This document shows positions 1-12,298 of a DNA stretch of 64,000 nt, in pieces. The DNA comes from Rhizoctonia solani (lineage: Eukaryota > Basidiomycota > Agaricomycetes > Cantharellales > Ceratobasidiaceae). Where the stretch lies: contig NC_057371.1 of assembly GCF_016906535.1 (NCBI RefSeq), positions 2,790,001 through 2,854,000 of the forward strand. Reading direction: 5' to 3'. A program made the translations under genes and the position numbers. The notes under the pieces are model-generated. The model did no database searches. It had not been told where the DNA came from and was given only the letters and a program-made list of their open reading frames with translations. Each line of letters begins with the position of its first letter. The stretch's first letter is position 1.

Positions 1-386
1 GGCGTTTGTACGACTGCCTGTGTCAAGCACTCGATTGCATGCTCTACATCCTCGAGTCCACCCAAGTGCTTGAATCGGGACATATGGGCGTTTCCGAGGT
101 TATTGAGCTGACCGGGCATGTCTGGATGGCGCGGAGGCGTTTGTACGACTGCCTGTGTCAAGCACTCGATTGCATGCTCTACATCTTCGAGTCTACCCAA
201 GTGCTCGAATCGGGACATATGGGCGTTTCCGAGGTTACTGAGCCGACTGGGCATGTTTGGATGGCGCGGGGGCGTTTGTACGACTGCCTGTGTCAAGCAC
301 TCGATTGCATGCTCTACATCCTCGAGTCCACCCAAGTGCTCGAATCGGGACATATGGGCATTTCCGAGGTTATTGAGCTGACCGGG
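1..386. repeat. 135-bp coding tandem repeats (three units, truncated by window edge)
   Basis: Three consecutive 135-bp units encode the 45-residue TPR repeat of the copy 1 TPR-CHAT gene on the minus strand. They are the visible end of an array whose full length in copy 1 is unknown. Units differ from each other at only a few bases. Confidence 0.9.
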
Positions 387-1544
387 TAGATCCTTGTGCG
401 TGATGCGTGTCAGTTTGACTCCATGAGACTGTAGCTCGATCGCCTTATGCAGATCGCTCATGTAGCCCAACCGCTCGAATCGGGTCAGATACACATTTCC
501 GAGGTTGTTCAAGCGAGAGGCCAAATCAGCATGCCCAACTGGGGTACAGATAACCGCCTGCTCCAAGACTGAGAGTGCTTCGTCAATGGCATTCATTCTG
601 CCCGTTGTTCTATACAGTGTCAGGTACGCGTTTCCAAGGTTGTTGAGACAGGCAGGCAGTCCTTCATCGTTCTTCTGTGCTATAGACACTGCATGCCTAA
701 GGCATTGTACTGCTTGTTCGTTATCTTCCAGGCTCCCTAAGCGCTGGAACCGACTAATGTATGCCGCCCCGAGGTTGGCCAATCTGGCTGTAAGGTTCTC
801 ATCGCTATCGGAAGTCATGCGAGCCAAGTGCGAGAAACAATCGACTGCGTTGTCGATGTCTTCCAGGTTACCCAGACGCTCGAATCGCCCAGTAAGACAG
901 GCGCCAAGATTACTTAGTATATCAGATTCAGCAGAGCTATGGGCGGAAGGTCCGGCTATGCACTGCTCGTAGAGAGCAATCGCTTGGTTGAGGGCATTTA
1001 TGTCCCCACCGTTATCGTACTTGCGACTTTGCTGTTGTGCCATCCATATGAGTAGCTGGTGACGAAAAGTACGTTTGGAGGTTGCGGCAAAGTGGTCGTC
1101 TTCGTCGCGGTTTGCGGGCTTTGAGAGTGTGGTAACCACATCTCTTGTCAAGGCCTCAGCCCCACTAGCTTGGACGGCATAGAGATGCTGTTGTATCACT
1201 CGTAGAAATCCCTGAATGCCAGGAGTAGTGTCTTGGGCTTGCAAGCCATCGTGTAGCTCAGAAGCTAATAAAGACTTAAATAGTTCGATTACTTGGTCAT
1301 CTTCGCATGCTGAGTCTTCCGTCTGCGGGCCATCCCCCGGTTGTTCGTTCTCGCCCACAGAAGTGGGGGTATTTGTTTGATTATCTGAGGTCTCTAGCGA
1401 AGCCTGAATTGGGAATTGAATCTTACGATCTGCGGAAGGTATATCCACGCTACATACCATGCTCGTTGATCCTAGACCCGCTTCTGGAAAGTTCGAGCAA
1501 TTCACAAAGTCTAGCGACAAGACAGGCGGTCCAGGATCCTCGGG
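1..1544 (-). CDS. TPR-CHAT protein, copy 1 (5' part; 3' end outside window)
   Basis: This is the N-terminal part of a paralogue of the complete gene at 12299-17963. Reading on the minus strand, the frame is open from about 1544 to the window edge. It gives an acidic linker, divergent TPR units, then three near-identical 45-residue TPR repeats that run off the window at base 1. A 54-nt intron (1404-1457, donor GTATGT, acceptor TTCAG) interrupts the N-terminus; because 54 is divisible by three the frame also reads straight through it. No ATG lies in frame upstream of the donor, so at least one further 5' exon is unresolved. The C-terminal CHAT domain expected for the family is not visible here. 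The product is presumably a cytosolic peptidase-type signalling protein. Confidence 0.8.
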
Positions 1545-2810
1545 CTTGTAAACAATCAGCAGTCAGACATGTCATAGCTGGCGGGTATGATGTCCTACAT
1601 TCATTCCTTTGAGCCTATAGGGCCACACATGAAACCTACTCAGTATATGCAGCTCAGGTGGCCGATAACGCACTCACAGGTTGGATGCCAGCTCAGCGGC
1701 TGATTTGTCGTCTTGGTTTATACTCGGCGCCAAGGGGAGTGAGCTCGTTTGATTGTTGTTTGCGTCTTGCATAGTGATGGTCAATGCGGGCTTGAACAAA
1801 CTGGCTCTCCTTCATTCCACCTTTTATACATATGGTACTTCGTTATCCACCAAGCGACGACTTTGCTGGTTGAAGGAGAGTTAGGCGCTCCTGGCTTCCT
1901 TACGAGACAAGGCGGTGTAGAGGAACCTTGGTTCAGCAAGGCTTGCCTAACAAGGTATATCGATATGCCCAAGGGAGTTTCTATTGGAGACGTCAGTGAG
2001 CGTGATGAGTGCTCTTCCCCCTGGCGGCTTGCTTTGTCTCTGTACAAATTAGAAGGCAGTGCATTGACTGCGGCCACAATTTTTCGGGTGATAGACTGTA
2101 CCTATGCGGTCAGCGCTAGTTTGGCGTTAGAGCTTCTTAGAAGCATTCTGCTACTGACTCCACATATGCGAAGAGGTATTTCAAAAAGGTTTAAGGCTAA
2201 TGGATCATGGCGGATTACCCCAGTTTTAGATGCGATTTTCAATCGTTGTGTACTTTATGCGCCAGCCTGTCTCATTATGTACCACCTTTATAACATATAT
2301 CTTGCAACCTGATTGCTTGGAAACAGGTGTACGCTTGGCCCGACTATCAACTTACATTCAAGTTGGCAGTATGTATGCTCCCCTGATGTTGGCATGTCAT
2401 GAATCAGCCGCCAATAGGCTACTGTAAAATAATGAGACTGAAGCGTCTACACTGAGGCCGCACGGAATATTCAGAGGCTAATACTATATATGCTCATCAG
2501 GCAGTCAGTTTCAGATAGAAGTGAAAGTAGCGCACGGATGTGTAGTCGTAAGTTTACTCCAACGGTATGGATTGACGGAATTCGATGGGTTTATGCGAAC
2601 ACCAACGAAGGGGCGCTTAGTGGACCGCGGGTTGTCCTTCTCTCGATTCTGACTACGACACTAGCATGGCCAATCTGTTTGTTGACCGTAGGCTCGCCAC
2701 CAGCGCAAGGACACAGTAGAATGGTACGATAGCTTAAGTGCTTTAGTGATATGAAGTAGTTGATCTGTGATTACGGTTAGGCTGAAGAGTGCTGCGTGGA
2801 TCATTGCGCA
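1545..2810. other. Divergent 5' region between TPR-CHAT and AAA ATPase genes, copy 1
   Basis: This stretch lies between two divergently transcribed genes and should hold both promoters and the missing 5' exon(s) of the TPR-CHAT gene. A plus-strand frame at 1749-2312 and a minus-strand frame at 1781-2077 are open in both duplicate copies, but neither begins with ATG and neither resembles a known family. Shared openness between recent duplicates is weak evidence, so I call no gene here. Confidence 0.5.
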
Positions 2811-5800
2811 ATGCCAATCCTATTCCACCGGCTCCTCCGTCCTTCTCACCGCCCGGCGTCATTTCGTCTTCGACCAGAAAACACGTAACTTTGAAGATCG
2901 TATCGGCCCAATTATGTCCTTGACACAGGCAACATCTAGCGCCTGGCGATTGGGCGATACGATCGAAGCACCGCAGCCTCGTCTTGGGGGTTTTTAACCA
3001 GGCCTATGGAAGAACACGAGGAGAGCTCTGAGAGCCTTGTACCTATTTACACGAAAGATGGGCGATGGAGATATAGAGGTGTAAGCGCTGAGCGACAGGG
3101 AGAAGATGGATTCAGTGTTGCTAACTTGTATAAAGGAGCACTCGGGCCAACATCGTAGCTCAGCGATCCATTGCACTTATACCTTCCCCAACCACGTACA
3201 AAGAAACGCCCTACTCGACCCTACAGACACTTCTAACACAATCGACGCTAATCACGCAAGCTACAGCTGGTAAGCAAGGTACCTATACAGCTGAAAATAT
3301 GGTCCAATTGAGCATCATGTCCACATCACAGCAGTATCAGATGTCTGTAGAAGCAAATCCAGCACTACACGCCGATCGCCCGGGCCTTCCGTCTGAGTCG
3401 CTAATCGCCGATGCGCATACCCGACTATCGCTGATCTTCAACTCGTTCGTTGGCCAGCATCGCGTGTCCGGATCGCAAGGCACAAATGGACTAGCGCTAG
3501 TGCTCTACTGTCCGCTCGAGGGAGGAGAGGTGAGTCTCAGATATCCTTGGTTCTGCTAAGCTGACGTCCGGGATATGCAGTATGTCATCGATGCCACCGT
3601 ACACGAGTTGGCGCAGAGGTCTGGAGCGACAGTGACAACTATAGACTTGGCACAACTGATCAATGAGCAACCAAGAAGCTTCTGGGAGGGTGAGTAACTC
3701 CGCAAGGCATGGGTTGACCTATTCACGGGTTTGTTTCTGGGTTTGTGATTCATTTAGATGCATCAAAGTCTAGCCAGGACAAAGAAAGCAACTCGGACTC
3801 TGAGTCAAAGCCAGAGAGCGCCAACGGCACCGGGTACTTCAAAATGCACGAACCTATCACATCCAACAGAATCTGCGACCTGGTCGACATGGCTATCCGG
3901 GAGCCTAGCAGTGACCCGGCAGTCGGCGACACATCAGAGAAGCATCGGCGTATCGTATATGTTCGAGACTTTGGGTTTCTAGCGACGTTTGCCCCAGAAT
4001 GCTATAAACGAATCATCAAGGACAGTCAGGATCAGGTGGACGGGGACACTGGAAGTACTGAACTAGGCAATACATCTATCACGGTCATTCTGGGCGCTTC
4101 TCCGCTCCTCATCAAGGATGGCCTATTCCAAGAATCTGATCCTCGAACGCTCACTAGGCGAGACTCATCGCCTGATCTTATGTCTTTCCTGACGTCGCGC
4201 CGTTCGAAGCCCGAGACTAAACAGGAGAGCGAAACGCCAGGATCTTGGGGGGAAGGAGAGGTCGCAGACAAGCCTCGCGAGGAACGACTACGTCGGCAGC
4301 ATGAGATGTGGAATAGCAACACGCTGTCGAGTCATATCCATGATCATCTTACCAAGGTCGGAGTATCGGCTGAAAAAGGTCGCGGTCGGTCATCCCGTTC
4401 GAAGTGTATACCGGCATGTGTCGTGGTCCCAAAGAAGAGAAACCTCGAGCAGGAGCGCTTTTCTCGAGAGAAACGGCGCCTGAATCTGAACGAGCTGCAA
4501 GTCCGGATGGCGCTCCTCGCTTCTGGAGGCGAGTTGGAAAGTTTGACTGATGTCGTGGAGAGTCGGTTCAAAGAACAATTGATCGAATGTGATGTCATCC
4601 AACAGGTAGCTGACCGGGCACTCAGCTTTGCTCTATCCTTGCCCTCTAATTCCAGTTCGTCGGCACACCCTACGATATCCTGGGAGGCATACTGTGACGC
4701 ATGGAAGCGCCAAGAGGAGCGAGACAGGGAGCGTGCCCAGTGGATGGAAAGCTCGGTGCTGATGGAGAACAAATCTTCTGATGGTGAGTGGGTCAACATA
4801 CCGAAGTGGGGTGTTGACTGATTATCTGAGAACCTAGACTCCAATGAGGATGACGGTGAAAGCTCTAGTAGTAGTAGTGATAGCTCAAGTAATAGCGGCG
4901 ACTATATTCCAACGAGCAACAGGTCGAAGGACAAGAAGGATACCACGGATCCGGTTGTCGAAAGGGTCAAGAGTGAAGGAATGGACTCGTATGAGCGACA
5001 GATGCTCGACTGTCTGATTTGCCCAGGTACGCAGCAATCATGATGAACGCACTACAAAGTTATCTTATATCGTTGGGTACATATAGATGATCTTCAGTCT
5101 GGATTTGACGCGGTTCATCTTCCCAACTCGACGATAGAAACAATCCGCACTGTGGTGTCCTTGCAGCTGGTCTGCCCAGAGGCATTCCAGACTGGCATCC
5201 TGAAACAGTATAACATGTCCGGCGCGCTGCTGTTTGGCCCACCAGGGACTGGGAAAACACTACTGGCAAAGGCGATTGCGAAGGAGTCGGGTGCTCGGAT
5301 GGTGAGTTCCCCATGCATATACGTAGTTACATAATCTCATCAATCTGCCAGCTTTCCGTTAAGCCTTCCGATATCTTGGAAAAGGTCAGTACGGCTCTTC
5401 CTGGTATGATAGCCTTCGCCAATTAATGTGTGAAATGCGATTAGTGCGTAGGAGAGGACGAGAAGAAAGTCCAAGCTCTATTCAAGCTCGCCCGTCGGCT
5501 GAAGCCATGCGTCATCTTTATCGATGAGGTCGATGCATTGTTGGGCGCTCGGATGCCTGCGAGGAATGACAACTCATCGCGCTGGCGTACAGACATGCTG
5601 ACGCAGTTCACCCAAGAGATGGATGGGATGCTGTCTTCTGATGTGATTGTGATCGGAGCGACTAACCGTCCGTTCGATTTGGATGACGCAATCATTCGCC
5701 GGCTACCCTGTCGCGTCCTCGTCGATCTCCCTGATACGAATGCTCGCGAGGCTATACTGAAGATTCTGCTACTGAACGAGAACCTAGGATCGGATGTCAA

Positions 5801-6589
5801 CTTGGCCGAACTGGCGAGCCAGACGCCCCACTTTAGCGGATCAGACCTGAAGCGTGAGTGCATATATCTCGATATAAGAACAGCGTCTCATATTCTGAAC
5901 AGATTTATGCGTCATGGCTGCATTCGAGTCTGCCAAAGAACTAGCAAAGATCTCGTGGACAGATCAGAAAGACAAGAAAGGCAAGAAGCCTGGTTCAGCT
6001 GTTTCGGCACTCGGCAACTTGAGTCCGGCTACATCGGAGTCGGGGATCGAGGAAGTCGATGCACCAATCGCATCCACCGCTGCAACCTGTAGGTTCATAT
6101 ACCCAGCATGATATCGTTTGCATCTGCTGATTATTACTCATAGCAAATGACGCAGAATCGCGGTTGGCGGATGCTCCCCAGACACGCACGATTGCCAAGC
6201 GTCACCTTGCACATGCACTGGGCCAGGTCCGCGCATCGACCTCCGAGATGCAGTCATCTCTGACCGAACTTCGGCGCTGGAACGAGCAGTTTGGATCCGG
6301 CAGTCGGTCGAGCAGAACCAATGGAGTCGCTGTGCCCGGGTCGGCTCTTTCGGGACCGGGGCAGACATGGATAAATGGGACGGGAATAAACACTCAGGGT
6401 ATGGGCACGAGTGTAATGGACGGGCCCGGAACGTACGGGTCAGGAGCATATGGGCCAGGATCATACGGGTCAGAGATGAGGGTGCATGGGATGAATGGAT
6501 CGACAGGACATGTGGTAGATGTGAACTATGTCCCACCGCCACGAGGCACGTACCTACGCTCATTGGGTATAGACTTGGATGCCAAGTAG
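2811..6589 (+). CDS. AAA+ ATPase, probably mitochondrial (Msp1/ATAD1-like class), copy 1
   Basis: The well-supported exons are 3581-3689, 3758-4783, 4838-5026, 5087-5301, 5352-5384, 5445-5853, 5903-6088 and 6144-6589, joined by GT-AG introns of about 50-68 nt; the exon ending at 3529 precedes them. The C-terminal half is one AAA+ module: Walker A GPPGTGKT, Walker B VIFIDEVDAL, sensor-1 GATNRP and an IIRRLPCR arginine-finger region as in the Msp1/meiotic clade. The N-terminal half has acidic and serine-rich linkers. Coding clearly extends upstream of the ATG at 3299, because the same frame is open back to about 3160. The ATG at 2811 opens an Arg-rich, acid-free stretch (MPILFHRLLRPSHRP...) typical of a mitochondrial presequence. 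It may splice 2884 to 3002 into the exon that begins MEEHEESSES. The intron between that exon and 3230 is unresolved. The expected role is extraction or remodelling of mitochondrial proteins. Confidence 0.8.
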
Positions 6590-7527
6590 TGACAAGAACA
6601 GCCGCCAGCGTTTATTCAAGCCTAACCGCTGGTTACCTTGGAGAAGAGTGTTGTTCGTTTGTGGTTGTGCCTCGTTTATTGTAGCGTATACCTTGTGAAT
6701 GATGATATTTCTGACGGGTTGACAAGTTATCCAAGTGCTGCCATAGCAGATGCTTTTTATTTCCAAGAGAACTCAACGGATGAGAAACGATTACTATATC
6801 TGGCAGATTATTTGTTTGACAGAGAACGGATTGGATCAAACACGGTGTCGACAGGTGAGGCGGTAAGGCTTATTTTCTCAGACACGCGTCGCGGTTTTTG
6901 GCTCGTTACTGGAGTCATGTGGTGGATCTTAAAGAAAGCAAATTCATAAACTCTCTCGTAAACTTGTGTCAGGTGAGTATATATGAGTCCAGTGAGTTCG
7001 TTTGTATGTATTAGGACTTTTCACTTGAGCATCAACACAAACACACACTGGTTAAAAAAGCGCAGCACCGACTAATTCTTTGCCGAGTCCGATCATCCAT
7101 TTCCAACCCGGTCTATTTCATTTCACTCCGCACAGGCCGATCGCAAAAAAAAACTCGCAGGAAGAAACTCCCCACAAGGTCGGTCATCAGGATGTGATAC
7201 GAATACACATGTTCATCGTCATTCTGATCATGGAAAACAACCGTGGATCACCACACAATCGACAATCACAGGGCGAAAAAAGCGGATTAATTCACCAAAA
7301 ATATTACAACTTCCAATCAAGTCAGTCAAGCGGAGCAGAAAAATGAGAGAAAACGGGATCGAGACGAGACGAGAGGAGCATGCCTAGACACAAAAACACA
7401 CGTAGAAAAACAAAAGCAGAATTATCAGAGGCCTAGTCGATAGAAACAACAGCACAGGAATAGAGTCAATAGTCAATAAGAAAAAGAAAAAAAAAAAAAA
7501 GAAACGAGAGTGAGGCATCTAGTACTA
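6590..7527. other. Convergent intergenic region, copy 1
   Basis: This lies between the convergent 3' ends of the AAA ATPase and the scaffold gene. I see no gene. It holds an A-rich run near 7480-7500. Compared with unit 2 it lacks about 680 bases, the alignment breaking near 6920 and resuming with imperfect similarity near 6945-7080. Confidence 0.6.
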
Positions 7528-10500
7528 CTACGAGGACGCAGCCCAATCGGAGCTCCGTCCAAACAACTCGATCGAATGATCCGCACACCAGAATATCTTT
7601 TCAGTCGTCGTTCGTCCTGTCCAGCTCAGCTGGTCTCGGAACACCATCGCCTGCGATCATCCATTAGTTACGATTTCTCTATCGCAATGATACTCTAGTC
7701 TCACCTGCTGCGCACCAAACGGTCGCCATTCCCGCCCGAACCCCTCAGGGTTCTCTTCCAGCGCATCGATAAGGACACTCACATCCGCCATCGCACTCTG
7801 TATCACCCTCACCGCCGCCAGCGTCACCAGCTCCTTTCTCGTCGTTCGGGATGTCGGAGGAGGGAGCGACGTGTTCAGGATGTTCGTGAGGGCCGTCCGG
7901 GTGCCGACAAGTAGCTGAATGGCATGGTTAAAGTCTCGTCGTCCTACAAACACAATCGCGCGCATGATCATCTGGTGCGACAGCAACTCCGCCCGCCTTC
8001 GTACAATCGATGCGTCCGACCACGGTTGCTGCAGAGTCCGCTCGTTTGGTGGGTTAATCGCCAACGTGAGGAGCACAGGATGGCCCAGTCGCGTCACGGT
8101 CTTCCCGGTGCTAGGATCAAAGAACCCGCCGTCCACCTCGAACACCGGAGCCTCGTCGATCATCGCATCCATCATCCCTTCCCCAAGCGCCGCATCCGAA
8201 AGCGAGAGCCCGTCGATCCCGAGTCCCATGCGCTGCACAAACGCGTCCGTCGCCGACATCGACTCTTCCCGATGATGCGACGACCCGCCCAGGGGTGCAC
8301 GATTGTCCAGCTCGAGCTCCACAATGAGCTCGCGCCGTTCGCCGAACCGGAGCGCTGGCAGAGTCACGTCCACGTCCAGTCCCGAGCTAGCGACCACCGC
8401 GCCGCCGACCCCTGCGACTTTTTTGATCCTGAACCTCGAGTGGTCGAGCACCTTGGCATGCATCCGCAAGTTCATGACCCCGATCGACATCATCCCGCCC
8501 ACGCACCCGGCCAAGCAGTCCTGCAGCTCGTACCAGTCGCGCACAAACGTATAGCTCCCGCCCGTCGCGTTCGATATCAGCCATAACGGACCGGGGTCGT
8601 GGCTCTTGCCGTACCCAAACGAATGGATCGGAAGCGACGCAGCTTCCGTTCGAGCCATAAGCAAGTCCATCTGCGGCTTGCGAGACGTGTCCGACGCATC
8701 GCATACGAGCACCATCCCGCTGATCGGGTTCTTTTGTTTTCGCTGCAGGACCGTGTCCAGCCCGTGGTTGACCGCAGTCACGACGTCGACTATCTCGTCC
8801 TTGGCGGACGTGACTGAGAACTCGTCCGAGTTGTCTGGCGGGGGGTTCGCCATCGATTCGATGAATCCCGATAGACGGGTGACCGAGCCAGGGCGGCCGA
8901 TCGACAGGAACGGGGTCTTGCGTACTCGTCCGGACTTGCCGACTTGGAAGGTGACCAGCGCGAATCGGTCCCTCGGACCGAGCGAAGCGACAAGGAAATC
9001 GAGCGCATTGCGAATCACCCTATGTTTGAGCTGTGCGGTTGACGGGTTGGCTGAAGGGGGAGGGAGGGAGACCACGGCAATAACGTCCATTGGTCCATGG
9101 GGTAGAGGCGGCAAAGCATTTGATGGCCCGGTACTAACATGAGGGGCAACATGCACATACGGTTCCGGAGACTTGGAGTACGATGGGTACCCGCCGCCTG
9201 CGGAAGAGGCAGTGGAACTGAGCGTGGACCGTTGTCCGGAATGGAGTAGTGAATCCGCACCAATGCTCGACGCCGTCGTCGCTGCACTCCTCGCCCTCGT
9301 CCCTTTTCCTCCAGCCTGAGCCGCCCCACCAAATTCGACGAGATCTTGTATCTGGATGTTGTTTGCCGCTCGTTGGGCATTGACAAGGCCTTGGATGGTC
9401 GCGCGCCAGTTCTCGAGGGACGAGTGATCGCGGAATATGAGGATAAATGACTCCAGTCGCTCGTCCTCCATATCAATTGTCAGACTGAGCTCGCCCGCGA
9501 CCGAAGTGTCTAATAGCCGTTTGATATGACGAATGTATATCCGGCCCTTGAGGCGCAGAACCGACTTGGAACCAAACGGACCAGGAGAGGTTGCCCCGCT
9601 CGCAAGCGAAGAGCCATCAAATGACCCAGCGCCAGAGCCGGTTTGCAATAGCCGGCCGAGGGTTTTCTTCTTCTCTTCCAGCACGCATATGATAGCTTCC
9701 TTGAACAGATATACGTAGAACTCCCTCACAAGCGAATCTCGCCGCACAGACAGAATGTCGAACATTTGTAATGGGCCGAGTGCGTCCATCGGGTGGCCCT
9801 TCCAGTCCACTAGTCTGTTTTGCAAGTCTTCGGCTACTCGGGCGAACGGGGTGTTGGAAGGGGGAGTGGCGTTGTAGCTGTATGGACCAGGTGCGTCATC
9901 GGTGGGCGGAGGAGTGGCATATCGCTGCGGGGCTGTGATGACCGGACCTGGTACGGGAGCACTTCCTCGGCGACTGGGCAGCTCGACGGTAATGAGGCAT
10001 GTGATGCTCTGTGTGGGTTCATGGGTGCGGGTAATCGATGGGAACTCTGAGCGGACGGATATAGAGGGAGCAACGACGTAATCCGAGCTGGCGCTGCCAC
10101 CTGAGCGGACACTAGCATTGGTGGGGGGTTCCAGGGGGTCGTCGTCGGTGGGGTCATGGGGGGCAGGGGTGGGTGCAGCTCGAGGTGTTGGTGTGTAGCG
10201 CAAAGGTCCGGATGTCTGCTCTCGGCCAGGAAACATCGAGGTCGCATTTTTATCGCCCATTCCGGTCAGCGCGGCCAATTCTATTTCCCATCAGCGCCGA
10301 GAAAAAAAGAAATTAATCCGACTAACTGTTCGACTTGGCTCCGTCTCCGTCTCCAACCCGGATAGGCTTGCGACACACCCCACACACTCCCAGATTCTTG
10401 CGCGGCAGTGCTCCCATCCGTGACTGGTTCACCTGGCCATAGACTGCGGTAAAGCATGCCTGGGAAATGTAAGCAGAACACACAGCGATGGAGAATAAGA

Positions 10501-10622
10501 GAGTGAACCTCGTGCAAGGCATGTCCGCACTCGGGAACAATATGAGGCTTTTCGCCAGGAAGTCGAAAGGAGAAGGAAAGGCTCTCGCCACAGATGACGC
10601 AGTCCTCCTCCACATCGGCCCC
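7528..10622 (-). pseudogene. RING-PH-vWA scaffold (Far1/Ste5-type), copy 1, 5'-truncated
   Basis: Exons on the minus strand are 10509-10622 (RING part 1), 10327-10459, 7705-10280 and 7528-7650, with introns of 46-54 nt. The RING-like module has CVICG, then ECGHALHE, then CGVCRKPI. It is followed by a Pro/Ser-rich linker, a PH-like region (from GPLQMFDILSVRRDSL to ENWRATIQGLV) and a von Willebrand A-like region (from MDVIAVVSLPPP) without a clear DxSxS metal site. RING, PH and vWA in this order is the architecture of the yeast mating scaffolds Ste5 and Far1, so a role in a pheromone/MAPK pathway is inferred. The long exon is intact. However, the duplication breakpoint at 10622 removes the native start: the RING frame meets an in-frame TGA upstream with no ATG between. 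Either it is dead or it has gained a new 5' exon. Confidence 0.75.
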
Positions 10623-10623
10623 A
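10622..10623. other. Tandem duplication junction
   Basis: Up to 10622 the sequence equals the region ending at 27722. Beyond it the two diverge completely, while at 27723 unit 2 continues into what reads as the native upstream part of the scaffold gene. In a simple head-to-tail duplication this point joins the right end of unit 1 to the left end of unit 2. Confidence 0.8.
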
Positions 10624-12298
10624 GCACCCGGTAATTTTGCTGGTCCTGTTCCGTGTCACCAGATCTATGCGCCTGGGACCTGGGGCCTGGAGGCTCGGGA
10701 GTCACAAGACCGTACAATGGCGCGGTGTTGCCGCCGGATCCTTGGTGGGAACATCTTCTCGCTTCGGCATTCTTCACAGTAGCAAGGTTCCCTGTCCGGC
10801 CGGAGTACAGATCGAATCTCCCGTTTGGTCTGTGTGATATGTTAGCTATGAGTGTTTGATACCATCGCGTACCATTGAGTCCTAATATACACCTTTTCTT
10901 GCTTTATCCTTTGCAAGAGCGTATGTTCCATCAGTGTATTCCATTGTATTTAACAGTGTGATTCGAGTGATATCGGTGGTGGTCGGGATCAAGTCTTGGA
11001 CTATGAGATAAGCCCCGTCACAAACAATGATCGGACGTCGGGCGCACGGACCCTGTCGCTCAGCGGCAGCCATTCTCAATCTGGTCGCATCCGCCGGCGG
11101 ATACGCATAGCATACGCGTTGGATACTTTAGAGTGATCTCCAGTGTAGGCAAAGGATAAGTAGGAAGCGGGGTCACCAAGCTGACAACCACGGATGCAGT
11201 AAGCGCCGAATCTTGGCTGGGTCGACTTGCGTTCCAAAGGAGTTGACGACTTCCCATGCAGAATCAGAAGGATACCGACAAAGAACTCTCGAGTGCGATA
11301 TGCTATGAATTTATCCCTCTGCTATATGCTCACCCAACTCAGATAACGCCAGACCTAAATTCACTTCCGTCGACCTGCTGAACGATGAACCAAAACAACA
11401 AATTCTCATGGCTAAATCTTGGGTATGTCGCTCAGCCCTCGCAAATAGATGATCCAAGTGTCGCACCGAGCCTCGTTCTGCTCTATTATCATATTTTTAC
11501 CAATCTTCCTTCGTTTTGACCCGACCTGATTCCTTACCGCCGTGCGTCTCATGCAGCCTCTAATACTCGACACGACAAGGTCATAATCCAACCTCAAGGG
11601 GTATAGAGCTAGCGTAGATGGGGATATTCTCCTCACCCAATGATGGTTTCTGGCAGTTCACGAGCACACAGCCAAGAGATTATATTCGGAAGAACTGAGT
11701 ATGGGCCTTAGGTATACACACGCGGCTTCCAATTCGCTCACATATATAACTTATTATCGTTTTTGCTAGGATATCCGAAGTGGTACACTCCATAGATAGT
11801 GCGTACTGGAACTGGCCGCCGAGAGGCCTCTGCCTCGCATAGAGCTATAATAGCACTGAAGTAAGTCGTGTTCCTTTTGCTCTTTTGCTCTTTCGCTCTC
11901 TCTCTTCTATTCTGGTTGATTTTCCTTAGGTGTCAATTTACTCCAGCTTCTCGATACATGTGGCCCGAGATACCTTGCATGTTGTGTAGTGCACAGCTTA
12001 ACGGCCTTAGATTTCGGAAAGGAGAAGAGAGAATTACACATATACAATTTCGTGTCACAAATGCGTACAAAAATACAGTTTCATATGCACATGGGGCAAG
12101 AGAGCCACAAAGGCGGGGGGCTAAGTAAGTCGTCGTATGCAGATTTTTTGATACCAGATGAGATCATCCTCAAGACAAAAACAAACAAGCAGGAAAAACA
12201 TAAACGTTAGCGTTTTGCGTAAATCAATTCCTGCAGCCAACCGCTAGAACTGTACAGTAAATGATGATGGTTATAGGTCTCTCAATCCGTCAACTTGC
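10623..12298. other. Left part of unit 2, no clear gene
   Basis: This is the sequence between the duplication junction and the 3' end of the complete TPR-CHAT gene. Apart from a possible minus-strand gene fragment at about 10880-11290, I see no supported gene. A pyrimidine-rich stretch lies near 11868-11930. Confidence 0.5.
10880..11290 (-). pseudogene. Possible fragment of an unrecognised gene
   Basis: Two minus-strand frames overlap here (11060-11257 and 10882-11079) and read like amino-acid-balanced protein, for example ARRPIIVCDGAYLIVQDL in the second. I can join them only by assuming a frame change or an intron. I do not recognise the family. The fragment lies just upstream of the truncated scaffold gene on the same strand, so it could supply a new 5' exon to it, but that is speculation. 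Confidence 0.25.

Larger units (their letters stand above)
1..10622. repeat. Tandem segmental duplication, unit 1 (right part)
   Basis: This stretch matches 16420-27722 in the same orientation. The offset is exactly 16419 up to about 6.9 kb, then about 17100 because unit 2 carries roughly 680 extra bases, then 17098 after a 2-bp deletion in unit 2. Identity is high but not perfect: in the AAA ATPase exon at 3758-4783 I count roughly 30 substitutions per 1.1 kb. Similarity stops abruptly after 10622. The left end of unit 1 lies outside the window. Confidence 0.95.

Noticed and set aside
1749..2312. 187-codon plus-strand frame conserved in both duplicate copies (also 18168-18731)
   Set aside because: It has no ATG start, no recognisable motif and overlaps the promoter/5' exon region of the TPR-CHAT gene. 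Shared openness in copies only a few percent apart is not evidence of coding.
7919..9142. Long plus-strand frames opposite the scaffold gene (and their copies at 25019-26419)
   Set aside because: They are antisense to a long, motif-bearing exon in GC-rich sequence, which commonly leaves the opposite strand open. Their peptides are low-complexity shadows.
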